This document shows positions 42,664 through 47,598 of a stretch of DNA of 47,598 nucleotides, in pieces. Position 1 is the first letter of the stretch. Each line of letters opens with the position of its first letter. This DNA comes from Rubrivivax sp. (GTDB taxonomy: Bacteria; Pseudomonadota; Gammaproteobacteria; Burkholderiales; Burkholderiaceae_C). The DNA is taken from contig JAURZM010000008.1 of NCBI GenBank assembly GCA_030653385.1, positions 1 to 47,598 of the forward strand, written 5' to 3'. A model generated the notes under the pieces. The model saw only the letters and a program-made list of their open reading frames with translations. It was not told the DNA's origin and ran no database searches. A program made the position numbers and the translations under genes.

Positions 42664-43496
42664 CCACGGCAGCCACGTTGATTGAGCTGCAACAGGGCCT
42701 GCAAGCGCACTTGCTGGCCGAAGAACCCGACCTGGGGCCGCAAGGCTTTTTGCCGCAGGTGGCGGCCCGCCATGGCATCAGCCCGGCAGGCCGCCTGGCC
42801 ATCTACCACCACGCCTACCGCGCACGTTTGGTGGAAGCGCTGCGCGACAGCTACGGTCATACCCTCCGCTACCTGGGTGACGACTGGTTCGATACCGAAG
42901 CGCGTGCTTACCTGGCGGTGCACCCGTCAGAACACGCCAACCTGCGCTGGTTTGGCAACCAGTTTGCCTTCTGGCTGCGGCAGCACCACCCGCAGGACGG
43001 CGAAATTGCAGAACTGGCGCAACTGGATTGGGCGCTGCGCCGCGCTTTCGACGGACCCGACGCCACACCGCTGACTTTGCACGATTTGGCCCAGGTGCCA
43101 CCCGATGCGTGGGAGCGCATCGGCTTTGTCTTTCATCCCACGCTGCAGTGCCTGCACCTGCAGCACAACACACTGGCGCTGTGGCAGGCGCTGGACCAGG
43201 ACGACACACCGCCGGCTGGTGTGCGGCTGGATGAGACCCTGCAGATGGTGGTGTGGCGGCGAGACCTGAGCCCGCATTTCCGCAGCGTGGACGCCTTTGA
43301 GGCCGCCGCGCTGCAGTCCTTGCAAGCCGGCGCAGGATTTGCCGCCGCTTGTGAAACGCTGGCCGCAAGTTTTGTCGAGCACGACGTGCCCAGCGCGGCG
43401 GGTGGGCTGTTGCGGCGCTGGAGTGAAGAAGGCTGGCTGGTCGGGCTGAGTGGCCTGCCCGGCACCGCCGGGCCCTGCGTCGAAGCCGCGGCGTGA
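42660..43496 (+). CDS. bufC: BufC, partner protein with DUF2063 domain
   Basis: A 278-residue protein with an N-terminal DUF2063 helical domain (about 5-110: [47 protein letters not shown]), the part that in BufC/HvfC-type proteins helps bind the precursor for the MNIO enzyme. The C-terminal part (about 140-260) contains [19 protein letters not shown] and a final helical bundle. It starts within the bufB stop (ATGA) and ends where the peptidase gene begins (TGATG). No DoxX-type bufD gene follows. Confidence 0.88.
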   Translation: MTTAATLIELQQGLQAHLLAEEPDLGPQGFLPQVAARHGISPAGRLAIYHHAYRARLVEALRDSYGHTLRYLGDDWFDTEARAYLAVHPSEHANLRWFGNQFAFWLRQHHPQDGEIAELAQLDWALRRAFDGPDATPLTLHDLAQVPPDAWERIGFVFHPTLQCLHLQHNTLALWQALDQDDTPPAGVRLDETLQMVVWRRDLSPHFRSVDAFEAAALQSLQAGAGFAAACETLAASFVEHDVPSAAGGLLRRWSEEGWLVGLSGLPGTAGPCVEAAA

Positions 43497-44431
43497 TGCA
43501 GCGTCGGCAAGTGGCCGCGTTTGCCGCCGTGGCCGGCTGCACGCTGCTGTCGAACACCCGCGTCGGCGCCGCCGGCAACGGCCCGGCCCGCAGCGAAACC
43601 CTGCAGGTGGCCGGCAGCCGCCTGGACCTGCAGTTCGACGACGGTTTCAGCCCTGCGCTGCAGGCCCTGGCGCTGCTGTGGGTGCAGCGTGCAGCCAGCG
43701 CCGTGGCCGGCTACCTGGGCCGCTTTCCGCTGCCGCAGGTGGAGGTGCTGGTGCAGGCTGCTGGCGGCGCTGGTGTGCAGCGGGGCACCGCTTTCCCCGA
43801 GCCTGTGCCCTACGTGCGCATCCGCCTGGGCCGTGACAGCACGGCGCAGCACTTCCACGATGACTGGATCCTGGTGCACGAGATGCTGCACCTGGCCGTG
43901 CCTCAAGTGCCACGTGCACAGAACTGGCTGCACGAAGGCATCGCCACTTATGCCGAAGGTGTGGCGCGTGTGAAAAGTGGATGGATACCGGCGCTGCAGC
44001 TGTGGGGTGAATTCCACCGCGGCATGCCCAAGGGTCAGCCCCAGCCCGGCGACCGCGGCCTGGACTTCACGCCCAGCTGGGGCCGCACCTACTGGGGTGG
44101 CGCGCAGTTCTGCCTGCAGGCCGACGTGCTGATCTTGCAGCGCAGCGGTCTGCGCTTGGGTCTGCGCCATGCGCTGCAGGGTGTGTTGGCGGCCGGCGGC
44201 AACTACGCGGTGGCCTGGCCGGTGACACGCATCCTGGCGGCTGCAGATGCTGCCGTGGGCCAGACCACCCTGGTTGACTTGCACCAGCAACTGCGTGCGT
44301 CTTCCCAGCCGATGGACCTGGAATCGCTGTGGCAGCAACTGGGCGTGGCGCCGACGCCACGGGCCGCCACCGGGATTGAATTGCGTGATGACGCTCCCGC
44401 GTCGGCGGTGCGCCGCGCCATCACCGCCTGA
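43496..44431 (+). CDS. Exported HExxH metallopeptidase-like protein in the bufferin operon
   Basis: A 311-residue protein with the zinc-peptidase motif H128-E129-x2-H132 (VHEMLHLAV) and a third ligand E147 in NWLHEGIATYAEG (gluzincin type). The N terminus [19 protein letters not shown] has a twin-arginine start and a lipobox-like VAGC (C15), so it is either a Tat-exported lipoprotein or a Sec-exported protein. The ATG overlaps the bufC stop in TGATG (the base A is shared), and the protein should be made with BufB and BufC. Such a peptidase is not a standard part of bufferin operons. It might cut BufA or another secreted protein; this is inference. The protein ends at 44431. Confidence 0.8.
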   Translation: MQRRQVAAFAAVAGCTLLSNTRVGAAGNGPARSETLQVAGSRLDLQFDDGFSPALQALALLWVQRAASAVAGYLGRFPLPQVEVLVQAAGGAGVQRGTAFPEPVPYVRIRLGRDSTAQHFHDDWILVHEMLHLAVPQVPRAQNWLHEGIATYAEGVARVKSGWIPALQLWGEFHRGMPKGQPQPGDRGLDFTPSWGRTYWGGAQFCLQADVLILQRSGLRLGLRHALQGVLAAGGNYAVAWPVTRILAAADAAVGQTTLVDLHQQLRASSQPMDLESLWQQLGVAPTPRAATGIELRDDAPASAVRRAITA

Positions 44432-44455
44432 ACGGTTGCAGCGTGGCGCGCAGCT

Positions 44456-45433
44456 TCACTGCGCTTCGATCTTCGCTTCGCGGATGGCCTTGGCCCACTT
44501 GTCCGTCTCCACCCGGTTGCGCTGCGCCAGCGCTTCGGGTGTGCCCGGTTCGACGGAGAAGCCGTTGGGCGCGAACTTGTCCTGGATGTCCTTGCTGTTG
44601 GCCGCGGCGTTGATGGCCGCGTTGAGCTTGGCCACGATGTCCGGCGGCGTGCCGGCCGGTGCAAACACCGCAAAGTAGGCGATCAGCTCGTAGTCCTTCA
44701 GGCCCAGCGCTTCGTTCACGGTGGGCAGTTCAGGCACCGCGGCGGCGCGTTTGCTGGACGTGACCGCCAGGCCGCGGATCTTGCCGGCCTTGTGCTGCGG
44801 CACCGTGACCGCGAAGTCGGCGCTGAACATCATCACCTGGCCGCCGATGAGGTCGGTCATGGCCGCCGGGCCGCTTTTGTAGGGAATGGGAATCATCTGG
44901 ATGCCCGCCATGCTGGCCAGCATTTCCGAAGACACGTGCTGCGAGGTGCTGGCGTAGGCAAAGTTCACCTGACCGGGCTTGGACTTGGCCAGGTCGACAA
45001 ACTCGCGCAGCGTCTTGACCGGCACGTCGTTGTTGACCGCCACCATCAGCGGCACGCTGCCGATGTAACCCACGGGCGTGAAGGCGGTGTCCTGGTCGTA
45101 GGGCAGCTTCTTCATCAGGAACTTCAGCGCCGCGTTGGTGCTGTTGGTGCCGATCAGGATGGTGTAGCCGTCGGCCGGCGACTTGGCCACCACGTCGGCG
45201 CCCAGCATGCCGCTGGCGCCGGGTTTGTTGTCGATGACGATGGTCTGGCCCAGCGTGGCCGACATCTTTTCGGCAAAGGCACGGCCGATCTGGTCGGTGG
45301 CGCTGCCAGCGGCAAAGGGCACGACGGCGCGGATGGGCTTGTTCGGCCAAGCCTGCGCGTGTGCGGCGCCGGCGCACAGCAGCGCCGCGGTGGTGAGGCA
45401 GTTCAGGGCCAGGCGGCGGGTGGTGGATTGCAC
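44456..45433 (-). CDS. Bug-family (TctC-like) tripartite tricarboxylate transporter binding protein
   Basis: A 325-residue periplasmic binding protein of normal length. The signal peptide VQSTTRRLALNCLTTAALLCAGAAHA ends in AHA, then QAWPNKPIRAVVPFAAGSATDQIGRAF, with the Bug hallmark PxKPIRxVVPFxAGxxxDxxxR, follows. VIDNKPGASGMLGADVVAKSPADGYTIL completes the ligand-binding signature. The start is taken as GTG at 45433, which has an AGGAG box nine bases upstream; an open frame continues to an ATG at 45484. No TctA/TctB genes are in the window, so it is an orphan Bug protein. Its neighbour AtuA genes suggest a role in uptake of organic acids. Confidence 0.88.
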   Translation of the reverse strand: MQSTTRRLALNCLTTAALLCAGAAHAQAWPNKPIRAVVPFAAGSATDQIGRAFAEKMSATLGQTIVIDNKPGASGMLGADVVAKSPADGYTILIGTNSTNAALKFLMKKLPYDQDTAFTPVGYIGSVPLMVAVNNDVPVKTLREFVDLAKSKPGQVNFAYASTSQHVSSEMLASMAGIQMIPIPYKSGPAAMTDLIGGQVMMFSADFAVTVPQHKAGKIRGLAVTSSKRAAAVPELPTVNEALGLKDYELIAYFAVFAPAGTPPDIVAKLNAAINAAANSKDIQDKFAPNGFSVEPGTPEALAQRNRVETDKWAKAIREAKIEAQ

Positions 45434-45480
45434 GGTGAAAGTCTCCTGTTGGAATGGTGATGCGGGTGCGGGGTTGATTG

Positions 45481-45801
45481 TCATTCAGCGGCCAGCGTGT
45501 CCACCGGCAGGTCCAGGATGGCCGCGCTCAGTGTCTTGCCATGGGCGTCCAGCGCCAGCGAACGGGTGACCCCGCCGCCCAGCGCCTGGTCCATCACGAA
45601 GTGCACGGCGCCCAGGTGCGGCAGCAGGAAACGCTGCACAGCGCCGTGCACGGTGCCGCGGTAGTGTGCCTGCACGGTGTCCACCGTCAGCAGGTCGGCC
45701 AGCAGCGGGTAGTGCGCCGGGTCGCGTGCGATGACGCTGAGGGTGGCGCGGTTGCCCTTGTCGCCGCTGCGGGCGATGGCGATGTCTTGCAGTCTTTTCA
45801 T
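45481..45801 (-). CDS. AtuA C-terminal-domain-like small protein
   Basis: A 106-residue protein with the opening MKRLQDIAIARSGDKGNRATLSVIARDP, the hallmark ARSGDKGN of the small AtuA-associated domain, and FVMDQALGGGVTRSLALDAHGKTLSAAILDLPV at the C terminus. In many genomes this domain is fused to or follows AtuA-type proteins in terpenoid and acyclic isoprenoid degradation. It lies four bases after the AtuA-like gene and before the Bug protein, so the three belong to one unit. Confidence 0.85.
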   Translation of the reverse strand: MKRLQDIAIARSGDKGNRATLSVIARDPAHYPLLADLLTVDTVQAHYRGTVHGAVQRFLLPHLGAVHFVMDQALGGGVTRSLALDAHGKTLSAAILDLPVDTLAAE

Positions 45802-45805
45802 GGCA

Positions 45806-47152
45806 TCAGAGCTCCAGCACGTGCACGGCCGATGACGCGGCTTCGCGTGGCACCAGCGCCGATGTGGCCGCGATGACTTCGCGCACCGACTGCGTCACAC
45901 CGCCACCGGCCGCCGGCCCGTTGAGGTACAGCGCTTCCACTTCCTGCCCCACCTTGTCGGCCTGCGCGCGGCTGCTGCAGCGCACCGCCAGCCGCACGCG
46001 CACTTCATAGGGTTCGCGGTCGCTGCCGAGCGCCTGGCCGTGCATGGCGTTGACGCCGATCAGCTCGGCGCGATGTTCCAGACCTGCCCAGCCCAGGCGC
46101 TGCAGCCGGTGTTCCAGCAGCTGCAGGGCCAGCTGCCCCCGCGCCACCGCGCCGGGGCCGGCGTAAGAGATCTGACCTTCGCCGATGAAGCCGTCGCGGT
46201 AACCCAGCGTGGCCTTCAGGTGCGTGGGCCGTGCCGTGCCGCTGGCACCGCTGGCCTGCACGCGGTCGGGCCCCACTTCCTGCAGCTGCACCCGCGAGAA
46301 GTCGGCCACCACGTCGGGCTGCAGGTAACGCGCCGGGTCTTCGATTTCATACAGCAGCTGTGCGGTGCAGGTGAGCCGGTCGACCCGCCCACCAGTGCCA
46401 TCGAGCTTGGTGATGACGGCGGTGCCGTCGGCCTGCACCTCGGCCAGCGGGAAGCCGATATCGGCCAGGCCGGGCACGTCGAAAAACCCCGGGTCGGCGA
46501 TGTAGCCACCGCTGACCTGCGCCGCACATTCCAGCAGGTGACCTACCAGCACACCCTGGCCCAGCTGCGGCCAGTTGTCGGCGTGCCAGCCGAAGCGAAA
46601 CATCAGCGGCGCCAGGAACAGCGCCGGGTCGGCAACCCGGCCGGTGATGACCACGTTGGCACCGCTGGCCAGCGCCGGCAGCAAGGCGTCGGCGCCCAGG
46701 TAGGCGTTGGCGGACACCAGGCGGTCGCCCAGGTCGGCCGCCCGCGCCAGGCCGGCCACAGGGTCCATCAGCGCCACGTCGTGCCGGAGCACCCAGCCCA
46801 GCACGTCGTCGCCGGTGACCACCGCCACGCGCAATGTCGGCAGACCCAGCTCGCGGGCCACGGCCAGCACCGCCGCGCCCGCAGCTTCGGGGTTGGCCGC
46901 GCCCATGTTGCTGATCACCGTGGTGCCGTTGTGCACGCAGGCCGGCAGCACGGCGCGCATGCGTTCCTGCAGCAGTGGGTCGTAACCTTGTGTCGGGTCG
47001 TGGCTGCGCCGCAGCTGGGCCAGCGCAATGGTGCGTTCGGCCAGGCACTCGAAGACCAGAGCGTTCAACTGGCCGTGTTCGGCCAGGGCTTGTGCGGGGT
47101 CGATGCGGTCGCCGGCGTAGCCTGCGCCGCTGCCGATGCGGTAAGTTTCCAT
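45806..47152 (-). CDS. AtuA-like acyclic terpene utilization protein (DUF1446)
   Basis: A 448-residue protein that starts METYRIGSGAGYAGDRIDPAQALAEHGQLNALVFECLAERTIALAQL, the DUF1446/AtuA N-terminal signature. The motifs HNGTTVISNMGAANPEAAG and SANAYLGADALLPALASGANVVITGRVADPALFLAPL follow. AtuA proteins take part in acyclic terpenoid (citronellol/geranyl) breakdown, but the exact reaction is not firmly known and other members are of unknown function. ATG at 47152 was chosen because it fits the family start; the frame is open upstream. No other atu genes are in the window. Confidence 0.88.
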   Translation of the reverse strand: METYRIGSGAGYAGDRIDPAQALAEHGQLNALVFECLAERTIALAQLRRSHDPTQGYDPLLQERMRAVLPACVHNGTTVISNMGAANPEAAGAAVLAVARELGLPTLRVAVVTGDDVLGWVLRHDVALMDPVAGLARAADLGDRLVSANAYLGADALLPALASGANVVITGRVADPALFLAPLMFRFGWHADNWPQLGQGVLVGHLLECAAQVSGGYIADPGFFDVPGLADIGFPLAEVQADGTAVITKLDGTGGRVDRLTCTAQLLYEIEDPARYLQPDVVADFSRVQLQEVGPDRVQASGASGTARPTHLKATLGYRDGFIGEGQISYAGPGAVARGQLALQLLEHRLQRLGWAGLEHRAELIGVNAMHGQALGSDREPYEVRVRLAVRCSSRAQADKVGQEVEALYLNGPAAGGGVTQSVREVIAATSALVPREAASSAVHVLEL

Positions 47153-47353
47153 CGGCGCGCAGCATGGCATTGCTGTGCCGCTGCTGCCAGCCCGGTCAAC
47201 CCGTAGCGGGTGTCCGTACAGCCTGCGGGCCATTGGGCCCCGGATGCCAACGGGGCTGCCAGGCCAGGCGCGACCCACGCTTCCTTTGCAAGAGCCCTTG
47301 CCCAAGTGTGGGTGCTGAACGCTGGGCGGGGTGCTGGACGTCATGCGTCAGCT
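47153..47353. other. Flank between AtuA-like gene and CRISPR array
   Basis: No gene is seen in these 201 bases. They should hold the promoter of the minus-strand AtuA-like operon. The stretch is GC-rich and shows no AT-rich leader tract next to the array, in keeping with this being the trailer side of the array. Confidence 0.45.
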
Positions 47354-47598
47354 GTTTCGATCCACGCGCGCCCGAATGAGGGCGCGCGACCGGCAGCCTG
47401 GACATGGCCGTCAAGGGCTTCGTGCTGTTTCAATCCACGCGCGCCCGAATGAGGGCGCGCGACGCCAGACCCCTCGGAGCCGTTGGGGCCACTGACGGTT
47501 TCAATCCACGCGCGCCCGAATGAGGGCGCGCGACTGGCCCAATCGGCGCCAGCCCATGAGGCCGACCCGTTTCAATCCACGCGCGCCCGAATGAGGGC
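47354..47598 (-). CRISPR. CRISPR array, trailer end (type I-C-like repeats), cut by window edge
   Basis: Four 37-base repeats lie at 47354-47390, 47427-47463, 47498-47534 and 47569 onward (cut off at 47598). Spacers are 36, 34 and 34 bases (47391-47426, 47464-47497, 47535-47568). Each repeat starts GTTTCAATCCACGC on the plus strand and contains the inverted pair GCGCGCCC / GGGCGCGC around GAATGA. Read on the minus strand they end in GTGGATTGAAAC, the usual 3' end of type I-C repeats, so the array is probably transcribed leftward. The leftmost repeat has one change (GTTTCG for GTTTCA), the mark of an old trailer-end repeat. The leader and any cas genes would lie to the right, outside the window. 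The subtype is inferred from the repeat only. Confidence 0.95.

Noticed and set aside
47153..47353. CRISPR leader on the left side of the array
   Set aside because: Repeat orientation and the degenerate first repeat point to the trailer end here; no AT-rich leader is seen.

Overview
The window is high-GC DNA with dense gene packing, many ATGA start/stop overlaps, a Bug-type (TctC) solute-binding protein, an ArgP/ArgO pair and bufferin-type genes. This points to a betaproteobacterium of the order Burkholderiales; that is an inference from gene content and codon use, and no rRNA is present to confirm it. Left edge (1-2165): a truncated IS1182-like transposase, then an intact IS110-family transposase whose 3' flank carries several strong hairpins (candidate guide RNA). 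Positions 2486-9556 hold a co-directional membrane-transport run: a BacNav voltage-gated sodium channel, a P2A Ca2+/Mn2+ ATPase, an MscS-like channel, a patatin phospholipase and a GntP permease. The first two and the third/fourth genes overlap by ATGA.

Positions 9814-18411 are a patchwork of small stress-type genes: an amphi-Trp protein coupled to a TerB/DUF697 protein, MgtC, two TerB-like and two HPF-like paralogues in inverted arrangement, a TFIIB-type zinc-ribbon protein, DUF3616 plus a broken partial copy of it, a lipid/diacylglycerol kinase and a metallophosphoesterase. A scrap of a Bax-inhibitor-1 gene with an in-frame stop lies inside it. Positions 18432-22439 carry an NhaR-like LysR regulator and membrane proteins, including a Na+/Ca2+ exchanger, ExoD and a CopD-like protein. 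Positions 22761-25810 contain an orphan VgrG/PAAR spike pair and a ParE-type toxin-antitoxin pair. A 1103-residue cyclase/ATPase/TPR protein follows (25999-29310). Positions 29315-31143 are a gene graveyard: HxlR regulator, nitrilase and FAD-linked oxidase, all truncated.

From 31209 the window looks like ordinary chromosome: argP/argO, terC behind a probable yybP-ykoY manganese riboswitch, a VOC protein, a broken EAL/PAS gene, DUF2726, the kinase srkA, htpG, a RIO kinase and a D-cysteine desulfhydrase-like enzyme. Positions 41440-44431 form a bufferin operon: a six-cysteine BufA2-like precursor, the MNIO enzyme BufB (DUF692), BufC (DUF2063) and, translationally coupled to them, an exported HExxH metallopeptidase in place of the more usual DoxX gene. 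This is the part most likely to hold something new. A Bug-type binding protein and the two AtuA-type genes follow on the minus strand. The right edge runs into a CRISPR array (37-nt repeats, 34-36-nt spacers) whose degenerate first repeat suggests this is the trailer end, with the leader and cas genes outside the window.

No tRNA or rRNA genes were seen. All family assignments come from reading motifs; no database search was possible.
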